DNA from: Candidatus Gastranaerophilales bacterium | GTDB taxonomy: Bacteria > Cyanobacteriota > Vampirovibrionia > Gastranaerophilales > Gastranaerophilaceae | Direction of reading: 5' to 3' | Assembly: GCA_944322855.1 (NCBI GenBank) | Contig: CALUQG010000003.1 | Location: 62,001 to 126,000, forward strand | DNA length: 64,000 nucleotides | In this document: piece by piece, positions 7,485-14,752 of the stretch | Layout: every line of letters begins with the position of its first letter | Numbering within the stretch: position 1 is the first letter of the stretch | Translations under genes and position numbers: made by a program | Notes under the pieces: generated by a model | Database searches by the model: none | Seen by the model: the letters and a program-made list of their open reading frames with translations, nothing else | Told to the model about the DNA's origin: nothing

Positions 7485-10340
7485 ATGTCTATTCAAAAAA
7501 TAAATTTTATTTATCCTGATATTTCATACAAAAAAGATAATTCCAAAGTTAATATAAAAACTTTTGTTTCTTCAAAAAACATATCCGATTTAAAAAATAT
7601 GCCGTATTTTTACCCTGTTTCTTTCGGGGGATTAAAAGGAAAAGAAAAGGCATCTGATTTGAGTTTTGATGATTCTATCAAAAAATATTACAGACTTTCT
7701 CCTGATAAATATCAAATAGAGGCTGCTCAATGTATTTATGACAATGATGATCCTCTTGTGCTTGCTCCGACAGGAACCGGCAAAACTTTGATAGCAGAAT
7801 ATGCTATAAACAAAAATCTTGCAGAAGGAAAAAGAACATTTTATACAACACCGCTAAAAGCTCTTTCTAATGAAAAATATACAGATTTTTCCAGACTGTA
7901 CGGAAAAGAAAATGTCGGTCTTTTGACAGGAGATATCAAAATTAATCCAGATGCTCCCGTAGTTGTAATGACAACGGAAATATACCGCAATATGTTGCTG
8001 GGTGAAGATAAAGAAGATTTGGAAGATAGATTAAAAGATGTTGAGACTGTTGTATATGATGAATTTCATTACATGAACGACCCTGACAGGGGTGAAGTTT
8101 GGGAAACCTCTATAATGTACACTCCTCCTTTTGTTCAGCAGATTTTGTTGTCTGCAACTGCTGACAACGGTGAAGTTATAAATAAATGGATGAACAGGCT
8201 TTTAACGGAAAAAAATTCTCAAAAAGCTGCAAAAGTTATTAATGTCCCTTCCGATGAAAGACATGTTCCTTTAAAATATTATATTTATGATCCCAAAAGA
8301 TCTAATAATTCAATTACTCCTTTGGCAAATGAAAAGTATAATATCAAAAAGCTGGAAAAATCTTTAAATCCTGAAAAGAAAGCAAAACTTACAGATAAAC
8401 AAAAAGATGTGCTCAAAGAAATCAGCAAAGCGGCAAAACTTTCTGAAAGTGTTGAAAACGGAATTCTTGCCCTAAAGCAAATTGCTCCACAATCAGACAA
8501 TTTGTCAGTTCTTGAAGATGCACTTGTTAAAAAATTAAATTTTGAGCGTATTGAAGCTCAAAGAGCTGCTGCCATACTTTCTGATAAGGCTTTAATGACT
8601 TTTAATGAGAAACTTAAAACACCATCCCAGTTTTCCAAAAAGGATAAACAAGATTTTTATTCAAGAATAAGTCAGCAAAAAGTGATAGGTTCAAAAAAAA
8701 TAAAAGAGCTGCAAACAACAAAACAGTATAACCATCGCTTAAAAAGAGCATTAGTTCAATACAGTCGTCTTACAAATGGAAATTCAACACCTGAAGATGC
8801 TTTATTGAAGCTTAATAAAGTAATCAAAAATAAAAATATGTCTGTACAAGAGTTTGAAACCCTGTTAAATAAAATGGGGCTGAATGCCGAATACTCTTCA
8901 GATATAGCAAAGGCTTTGACTGTAATAAAAAAAGAAGGTTATACACCGTTTGAATTTGATTTAATAAATGTGTTGCAAAAAGAAGATAAACTTCCTGCAA
9001 TATTCTTTGTTTTTTCAAAAAATCAATGCAATAAACTGCGCAATGAATTTTTGAAAACGGGAGTTAGTTTGTTAACACCCGAAGAAAAACTAAAAGCAGC
9101 GGAAATTATCAAAAAACATATGGACAAAGATGTGTTTTTAGGTACGGGAGAAACTCCTGAGGCTTTGCTTTCAGGTGTAGCTGTTCATCATGCCGGAAAA
9201 ATGCCTTCTTATAAGGCGCTTGTGGAAGAACTCGCACAAAATAAACTTGTGAAAGTGGTCTTTGCTACATCAACACTCGGTGCTGGCATTAATGTTCCTG
9301 CAAAAACAGTTGTCTTTACGCAATTGACAAGGTATGGCGGACAAAACGGTGCCAAAGGTGATGAAAAATTTGTTTCTCTTACCTCAAATGAATTCCATCA
9401 AATGGCCGGAAGAGCAGGAAGAAGAGGAAAAGACTCTATAGGAAATGTCATAATTATGCCGGATAGAAGCCATGGAGCTTCAAGTATTTATAATCTTGTA
9501 ATATCAAAACCCGATGCTATAAACAGTAATTTCAAGCCTACATATAGCTTTATAAGCCATTTTATTACAAGAGAAGGTTCAACAGAAAAGCTACCTGATG
9601 CTGTAGACAAATCATTTTTAAAAGAAAATCTTGAATCTGTCGGTATAAAACCGTATAAAGTAATGAGTAAAATAAAAAAAGAATTTATTGCGATGTCAAA
9701 AGTTTTAACAGACAAAGAAACAGGCTGCTTTGTTGAACAAAACGGGAAACTCGTACCGACATTAAAAGGTGAAATGGTTTCCAAAACACGGGGTGTTGAC
9801 GGGCTGCTTTTTGCTTCTGTAATTTTAAACGGAGGTCTGGAATACCTTTCCCCTCAAGAGCTTGCTGCAGTTGCTTGTTCTTTGACAGAAAGCAGTGATC
9901 GGGATGAAACTGAACCTGTTTATTTAGATGAAATATTGTCGTATGCGCTTTCAGGAATAGAACAAATTTATTCTAAAATAATAAAAATACAGGATAGAGA
10001 ACATGTTCAGCTTGATGATATAAAATTAAACAGGGTAAATGCGCAATATATTTATCAATGGGTAAATGCAGACGGTGAAGATTCAAGATTAGACTGGGAA
10101 AAAATTATCAGATACAACACCAAAAACTCAAAATCATTTAATGAAGGAGATTTCCTAAAATCTGTTAACCGTACAATTGATATAACAGAGCAGATAAAAG
10201 AACTGACTTCTTTTGCTATACAAAAAGCAAAAGAACAAAATGCAGATGCAGCTTTTATAGAGAAAATGAAAAAAATCAATATAACAGCTTCAAAAGCTCT
10301 CGTTCTTTTGAAAAGAGATCCTGTTAAATATGAATTGTAA
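7485..10340 (+). CDS. Ski2-like DExH-box RNA helicase
   Basis: A 951-residue superfamily 2 helicase of the Ski2/Mtr4-like type. It presumably unwinds RNA, perhaps in RNA decay. The start at 7485 is chosen for AAGGAG eight bases upstream; the frame extends 12 codons further. Motifs in order are: Walker A APTGTGKT, DEFHYMND (DExH), SATADN, then GAGINVP, and HQMAGRAGRRGKD (motif VI). Between the two RecA lobes lies a long Lys/Glu-rich insertion (~residues 275-515) with no recognised domain. The N-terminal ~50 residues are an unusual Lys-rich leader ending in YPVSFGGLKGKE. It is read away from alaS and followed by the separately promoted hldE. Confidence 0.85.
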   Translation: MSIQKINFIYPDISYKKDNSKVNIKTFVSSKNISDLKNMPYFYPVSFGGLKGKEKASDLSFDDSIKKYYRLSPDKYQIEAAQCIYDNDDPLVLAPTGTGKTLIAEYAINKNLAEGKRTFYTTPLKALSNEKYTDFSRLYGKENVGLLTGDIKINPDAPVVVMTTEIYRNMLLGEDKEDLEDRLKDVETVVYDEFHYMNDPDRGEVWETSIMYTPPFVQQILLSATADNGEVINKWMNRLLTEKNSQKAAKVINVPSDERHVPLKYYIYDPKRSNNSITPLANEKYNIKKLEKSLNPEKKAKLTDKQKDVLKEISKAAKLSESVENGILALKQIAPQSDNLSVLEDALVKKLNFERIEAQRAAAILSDKALMTFNEKLKTPSQFSKKDKQDFYSRISQQKVIGSKKIKELQTTKQYNHRLKRALVQYSRLTNGNSTPEDALLKLNKVIKNKNMSVQEFETLLNKMGLNAEYSSDIAKALTVIKKEGYTPFEFDLINVLQKEDKLPAIFFVFSKNQCNKLRNEFLKTGVSLLTPEEKLKAAEIIKKHMDKDVFLGTGETPEALLSGVAVHHAGKMPSYKALVEELAQNKLVKVVFATSTLGAGINVPAKTVVFTQLTRYGGQNGAKGDEKFVSLTSNEFHQMAGRAGRRGKDSIGNVIIMPDRSHGASSIYNLVISKPDAINSNFKPTYSFISHFITREGSTEKLPDAVDKSFLKENLESVGIKPYKVMSKIKKEFIAMSKVLTDKETGCFVEQNGKLVPTLKGEMVSKTRGVDGLLFASVILNGGLEYLSPQELAAVACSLTESSDRDETEPVYLDEILSYALSGIEQIYSKIIKIQDREHVQLDDIKLNRVNAQYIYQWVNADGEDSRLDWEKIIRYNTKNSKSFNEGDFLKSVNRTIDITEQIKELTSFAIQKAKEQNADAAFIEKMKKINITASKALVLLKRDPVKYEL

Positions 10341-10366
10341 ATCCTTAATAGTATTTTGAACGGTAT

Positions 10367-10396
10367 TTGCTTAGTTTCCGGTATTAATGTTAGAAT
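10367..10396 (+). promoter_or_regulatory. Probable promoter of the hldE-gmhAB operon
   Basis: TTGCTT (10367-10372), an 18-base spacer and TAGAAT (10391-10396) make a credible vegetative promoter. The start point would fall near 10403, giving a leader of about 23 bases to the ATG at 10426. The Shine-Dalgarno is GGAAAGAG. Confidence 0.5.
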
Positions 10397-10419
10397 AAAA
10401 AAGTATTTAATACCGGAAA
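10375..10419. promoter_or_regulatory. 13-bp perfect inverted repeat around the hldE -10 box (candidate operator)
   Basis: TTTCCGGTATTAA (10375-10387) and its exact complement TTAATACCGGAAA (10407-10419) are separated by 19 bases that hold the -10 hexamer. A further CGGTATT sits at 10361-10367. The geometry suits a dimeric repressor covering the promoter. The right arm also overlaps the Shine-Dalgarno, but the left arm would not be in the transcript, so RNA folding is less likely. Confidence 0.5.
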
Positions 10420-10425
10420 GAGAAT

Positions 10426-11940
10426 ATGCTGACAAGAAATATAATTGATAAATTTAAAAATATTACAGTTCTATGTGTCGGAGATATAATGCTTGATAAG
10501 TTTTTCTATGGTGAAGTTGAAAGAATTTCACCTGAAGCACCTGTTCCGATTTTTAGAATTACAAAAGAAAAATCTATGCTCGGTGGCACAGGAAACGTGA
10601 TAGCAAACCTTGCCTCGCTCGGGATAAAGACAAAATATGTAGGGGTGTCAGGAGATGATGAGTCCGGTATTTTGCTTGAAAGTTTTCTTCAAAAAACAAA
10701 TTGTGACTATGAACTTTTGAAACCTGAAAATTATCCTACAACAACAAAAATAAGAATGATTGCCGGCAATAATCATCTTCTTCGTGCTGACAAAGAAAAT
10801 ATGCTCAAACTTGACTCAAAACAGGTTCAGCAGTTGAAACAGATGATTGAAAAAGAAATTCAAAATTCTGATATAGTACTTGTTTCAGACTACAAAAAAG
10901 GGCTGCTTACACTTGAAACAACACAGATGATTATTTCTCTTTGCAAAAAATACAGCAAAAAAGTTCTTGTTGACCCTAAGGAAAGAGATTTTTCAAAATA
11001 TTCAGGCGCTGATATTGTAAAGCCTAATTTAAAAGAATTTGAACTTGTCAGCGGCGAAAAATTTGATACACAGGATGAAAATTTCAAACTTGATATCAAA
11101 AAAACAGCTCTTGATGTTATGGAAAAATATAATATAAAAAATCTTCTGATAACATTGAGCAAAGACGGAATGATGTTTGTTCCGTCGGAAAGAACAAAAG
11201 ATGCAGTACATATTAGTGCAGAAGCAAAAGAAGTTTTCGATGTATCAGGTGCCGGTGATACTTCACTTGCTGTTCTTGGGGCTTCTCTTGCGGCAGGTAT
11301 AAACGTTACCGATGCAATGAAACTGGCAAACCTTGCATCAGGAATTGTTGTAGGAAAACTCGGTACAGCGTGTGTTACACCTGACGAACTTGCTGCTGCA
11401 ATAGATAGAGCAAACGGTATACACAAGCTTTCTCAGGCTTCAAAAATTATTAGTGTTGAGGAGGCTCAAAAAATAATAAAAGATTTGAAGACAAAAGGTA
11501 AAACAATCGGATTTACCAACGGATGTTTTGATGTTATGCATCTCGGTCATATACATTCTTTTGCGTCTGCAAAAAATGAGTGTGATGTTTTGTTTGTCGG
11601 AGTAAATTCCGATAAATCCGTAAAACACATAAAAGGCGAAAATTTTCCGCTTCAGAACGAAAAAACAAGATCTTATGTTGTTGCATCTCTCGAATTTGTT
11701 GATTATGTAGTTTTGTTTGATGAAGATACAGCTTTAGGACTAGTTGAAAAACTTAAACCCGATGTTATAGCAAAAGAAGGATATAAAATAGAAAACTGGC
11801 CCGAAGCTCAAAAAGTCATTTCTTATGGCGGCAGAGCAGTGGAATTGGAGAGGATAGAAGATTATTCAACAACTGCGGTATTGAAAAAACTGGATAATAT
11901 GGAGCAGGCTGAAAAAGGAGAAAATGCAATTCATGCTTAA
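10426..11940 (+). CDS. hldE: Bifunctional heptose 7-phosphate kinase / heptose 1-phosphate adenylyltransferase
   Basis: This enzyme makes two steps of ADP-heptose synthesis for the LPS inner core: it phosphorylates D-glycero-beta-D-manno-heptose 7-phosphate at O-1 and later adds AMP. Residues 1-~330 are a ribokinase/PfkB kinase (GGTGNVIANLASLG near the substrate site; catalytic DVSGAGDTSLAVLG). Residues ~350-490 are a nucleotidyltransferase with the HxGH motif in TNGCFDVMHLGHIHS. At 504 residues it is slightly longer than E. coli HldE. The gmhA-gmhB fusion overlaps its 3' end, so the two form one operon. The epimerase HldD is not in the window. Confidence 0.95.
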   Translation: MLTRNIIDKFKNITVLCVGDIMLDKFFYGEVERISPEAPVPIFRITKEKSMLGGTGNVIANLASLGIKTKYVGVSGDDESGILLESFLQKTNCDYELLKPENYPTTTKIRMIAGNNHLLRADKENMLKLDSKQVQQLKQMIEKEIQNSDIVLVSDYKKGLLTLETTQMIISLCKKYSKKVLVDPKERDFSKYSGADIVKPNLKEFELVSGEKFDTQDENFKLDIKKTALDVMEKYNIKNLLITLSKDGMMFVPSERTKDAVHISAEAKEVFDVSGAGDTSLAVLGASLAAGINVTDAMKLANLASGIVVGKLGTACVTPDELAAAIDRANGIHKLSQASKIISVEEAQKIIKDLKTKGKTIGFTNGCFDVMHLGHIHSFASAKNECDVLFVGVNSDKSVKHIKGENFPLQNEKTRSYVVASLEFVDYVVLFDEDTALGLVEKLKPDVIAKEGYKIENWPEAQKVISYGGRAVELERIEDYSTTAVLKKLDNMEQAEKGENAIHA

Positions 11941-12991
11941 TGAAATAAATAAAGATTTTGATACAATATCAAGCAACTTTTTAAAATTGAAAAACCTTAC
12001 ACCGGAAATAGTTAAAGCTTGTGAAGTGTGTATAGATTCATTAAAAACGGGCGGAAAAATCATGTTCTGCGGAAACGGCGGCTCTGCCGCTGACTCCCAG
12101 CATCTGGCGGCAGAACTTGTCGGCAGATACAAAATGAATCGTCCTGCCTTAAATTCTGTTGCTTTGACTACGGATACTTCTATTCTTACCGCAGTAGGCA
12201 ATGATTTCGGCTACGACACAATATTTGAACGTCAGGTTGAAGGTCTCGGGAAAAAAGGTGATGTCTTAATTGGTCTTTCAACAAGCGGTAACAGTAAAAA
12301 TGTACTGCTTGCTATGGCAAAAGCTAAAGAACTCGGTATTACAACAATTGCTCTGACCGGTGAAAAAGGCGGAAAAATGAAAGAGCAGGCTGATATTGCA
12401 TTGAATGTTCCTTCTGATATTACTAACAATATTCAGGAAATGCATATAGCAATAGGGCATATTATCTGCGGATATATAGAAAAAGCTCTTGCGCCTAAAA
12501 TAAAAGCTCTGTTTTTAGACAGAGACGGTACGATAAATGTTGATTACGGATATACTTACGAGCCGGAAAAACTTCATTTTATAGACGGTATTTTGGAACT
12601 GTGTAAAAATGCACAGAATAACGGCTATAAAATATTTGTTATTACTAATCAATCAGGTGTGGACAGAGGATATTACACTATTGAGCAGATGAATAATTTT
12701 AACTCTTATATGAAAAGTGAGTTTGAAAAACACGGTATTGAAATTACTGATATATACTGCTGTCCTTACCTTGAACATCCTGACAGAAAACCGGGCCCCG
12801 GCATGTTTATAAAAGCGCAGCAAAGGTATAATATTGATATGAGTGAATCTGTTGCTGTAGGTGATAAAGAAAGAGATGTTGAGGCGGCTTTTCGTGCAGG
12901 AGTAAAAAAAGCATATCTCTTTGATGAAAAAATGCAGATAAAAGACTCAAAAGGCATAATTGTTTCAAAACTTACAGATATTAAATTTTAA
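11924..12991 (+). CDS. gmhA-gmhB: Fused GmhA isomerase / GmhB phosphatase
   Basis: One 355-residue protein joins two ADP-heptose enzymes. Residues 1-~190 are GmhA (sedoheptulose 7-phosphate isomerase), a SIS domain with GNGGSAADSQHLAAEL, the STSGNSKNV phosphate loop and a late His in HIAIGHIICG. Residues ~192-355 are a GmhB-like HAD phosphatase (FLDRDGTINVDYGY, ITNQSGVDRG, KPGPGM, VGDKERDVEAA) that would remove the 7-phosphate before adenylylation. The segment CCPYLEHPDRKPGPGM is short: canonical GmhB has a longer zinc loop with a second Cys pair here. The start overlaps hldE by 17 bases. AAGGAG is very close to ATG 11924, so ATG 11933 is an alternative. Confidence 0.9.
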   Translation: MQFMLNEINKDFDTISSNFLKLKNLTPEIVKACEVCIDSLKTGGKIMFCGNGGSAADSQHLAAELVGRYKMNRPALNSVALTTDTSILTAVGNDFGYDTIFERQVEGLGKKGDVLIGLSTSGNSKNVLLAMAKAKELGITTIALTGEKGGKMKEQADIALNVPSDITNNIQEMHIAIGHIICGYIEKALAPKIKALFLDRDGTINVDYGYTYEPEKLHFIDGILELCKNAQNNGYKIFVITNQSGVDRGYYTIEQMNNFNSYMKSEFEKHGIEITDIYCCPYLEHPDRKPGPGMFIKAQQRYNIDMSESVAVGDKERDVEAAFRAGVKKAYLFDEKMQIKDSKGIIVSKLTDIKF

Positions 12992-13796
12992 AATTGCTGA
13001 ATGTATTTGAAACAGGGACGCTGTATGGCATAGTTATTTGTGGTCTTTTTAATGTTTCATTGTTGATTGATTTATGTTTGTTTATTGAATTTTTTTGAAA
13101 AGCATTGGCTGTGATGTTTCTTGTTATCGGTGTAATAAGGTTGCAGGCGAGAACAGAGGCACCGACAGCTGCAACAACTCCGACACCGTTTTTAAAACGG
13201 GTATATTCTTTTAAAGCCCTGTTTAAAAGACTCATTGTCTGTTTTTCCTGCCCTGTTTTCCATATTCGTTCAAATGTTTCAGCAAGCACAGGATTTGTTT
13301 TGAACAATTTTTCTATATAAGGTGTATCTTTTTTTGTGAGTATAGAAAGAAATTTTAGCGAACCTGCATAAAAATCGGAAAGCCTTCCAACTGCATTCTT
13401 TTTTTTCACAAATTTTTTGCTGTAAAAAATTTCGCTCATACCTTTTATGTAATCAGCACAAGAAGTTGGGACAGGTTTTAAAGCAAGAATTGTGTCCATT
13501 GATCTTTGTGTAAAAACATGTCCTCTTTCAAGTAATTGTTCACAGCCGTATTTTATTCCCTGACAGATTGTATAATACAGAGCTACATTTATAACTCCGT
13601 CTGCTGTTTCTTGCGGAAGAAGAAATTGTTTTTCTTTTTTATCAATATCCTTGTTTCTGTAAATCATTGTCAGCTGGGCTGCAGCGCTTAAAAACCAGCC
13701 CAGAGCACCGAGGTGGATTAATGATTTTCCTACATCTTGAGCATAATAATTGAAAATTTTTGACAATAAAGTGTTGTATGGATTAACTATTGGCAT
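12981..13796 (-). CDS. Hypothetical protein with hydrophobic segments
   Basis: A 271-residue protein of unknown function with a strong Shine-Dalgarno (GGAGG) before the ATG. Hydrophobic stretches include LGALGWFLSAAAQLTMIY (~30-47) and VGVVAAVGASVLACNLI (~210-226), so membrane association is likely. The region between is basic and helical. The C-terminal ~45 residues are polar and low-complexity. It overlaps the 14-base end of the upstream hypothetical gene, so both are in one operon, and it converges on gmhA-gmhB with an 11-base overlap. The segment LLPQETADGVINVALYYTI resembles parts of the partner protein and of the protein at 2247-2936. Confidence 0.7.
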   Translation of the reverse strand: MPIVNPYNTLLSKIFNYYAQDVGKSLIHLGALGWFLSAAAQLTMIYRNKDIDKKEKQFLLPQETADGVINVALYYTICQGIKYGCEQLLERGHVFTQRSMDTILALKPVPTSCADYIKGMSEIFYSKKFVKKKNAVGRLSDFYAGSLKFLSILTKKDTPYIEKLFKTNPVLAETFERIWKTGQEKQTMSLLNRALKEYTRFKNGVGVVAAVGASVLACNLITPITRNITANAFQKNSINKHKSINNETLKRPQITMPYSVPVSNTFSNFKI

Positions 13797-14346
13797 TTTC
13801 TACCTCCACTTTTGCTTTATCGTCGCTAATTTTTTGTCTTACAGCCGGGGTAAGAAGTTTTGTAATTATTTTTGTCAGCGGTGCATCAATCAAGAAGTTT
13901 GTAAACAGCATTGCAAATGTTGCAAGGAGTGTACCCATTGTTTTTACATAGTTTTCATGCATGTTTTTGAATTCTTTCGGGGTTTTATTTGGTGTTTTGA
14001 ATTCGTAATCAGGCATAAAAATGTCACGTTTCCGTTTGGGACCGACTTTTTTAATATAGCCGCTGACCATTTCTTTATATGCATAAGCGGAAAATTGTTT
14101 TGCGGCATAAATTGCACCATAGCGTACTAAAACTCCGACAAAAGTACCTGCTATTATTTTTCCTATGGTTCTTGCAACAGACACAGCCCTCGTTTCATCA
14201 TCAGCTTTGTGATTGTAATAATCAATTACAGGCTGCATACCAAGTGCCGTAACACCTTGTATCAACCTTTGTTCCGGGGAATTTATATACTGTCCGATTT
14301 TGTCGGCGACAAATCTTCGAACACCATTATTAACAACTATAGTCAT
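13783..14346 (-). CDS. Hypothetical membrane protein
   Basis: A 187-residue protein of unknown function. ATG 14346 (MTIVVNNGVRRF) is preferred over an upstream TTG at 14376, although the upstream AGCGGAA is only a modest ribosome site. Two hydrophobic segments (IIAGTFVGVLVRYGAIYAA, ~60-80; MGTLLATFAMLFTNFLI, ~135-152) flank a basic loop (KKVGPKRKRD). The segment DDETRAVSVARTIGKIIAG matches a pattern also seen in the two other hypothetical proteins at 12981-13796 and 2247-2936. It overlaps the next gene by 14 bases, so the two are probably coupled in translation. Confidence 0.7.
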   Translation of the reverse strand: MTIVVNNGVRRFVADKIGQYINSPEQRLIQGVTALGMQPVIDYYNHKADDETRAVSVARTIGKIIAGTFVGVLVRYGAIYAAKQFSAYAYKEMVSGYIKKVGPKRKRDIFMPDYEFKTPNKTPKEFKNMHENYVKTMGTLLATFAMLFTNFLIDAPLTKIITKLLTPAVRQKISDDKAKVEVENANS

Positions 14347-14439
14347 ATTTATATTCCGCTGTGCCTGTTTGTACAATACGCAAAGTATATTTTTTTTGCT
14401 ATTTTAAAGGCACAAATTTAAGCATTTGTAACATAAAAA

Positions 14440-14742
14440 TTAATATTCTATAACAAACCCCTTAAACAAATTTTTGAAACCATTTTTCTCATTTTCCTGT
14501 TCAGGAAGAGTATTTTTTTGTTCAATTTTTTCTTTGTCCTGATTTTGTTGTTTTTGTTTCATTTCAATTTGTCTTATTGCTTGATTGTTAAAATAGGTGC
14601 GTTCGAGATTTGGCAAAGGTCTTGAACCGTCAGTTGAAAACATTCTTGAATTAACGGCATCAGGCAGGGGCATATAGCTGTCAGCCATAACCGGCATACA
14701 AAAACATAATACAAGTATTATAACGGTTAGAATTTGTTTCAT
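14440..14742 (-). CDS. Small exported protein downstream of tpsB
   Basis: A 100-residue protein. The frame is open further upstream, but ATG 14742 has GGAG six bases before it and starts a clear signal peptide (KQILTVIILVLCFCMPVMA, cut before DSYMPLP). The mature part (~80 residues) is Gln/Glu/Lys-rich (EMKQKQQNQDKEKIEQKN) and probably helical or disordered, ending in FKNLFKGFVIEY. It lies 10 bases after tpsB on the same strand and is almost certainly cotranscribed. A periplasmic accessory role in two-partner secretion is possible, but no family is recognised. Confidence 0.65.
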   Translation of the reverse strand: MKQILTVIILVLCFCMPVMADSYMPLPDAVNSRMFSTDGSRPLPNLERTYFNNQAIRQIEMKQKQQNQDKEKIEQKNTLPEQENEKNGFKNLFKGFVIEY

Positions 14743-14752
14743 AAAAACTCCA

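Noticed and set aside
10375-10419. Reading the hldE inverted repeat as a terminator of the helicase gene
   Set aside because: The 19-base spacer and the lack of a T-run after the right arm do not fit; the helicase gene simply has no clear terminator.
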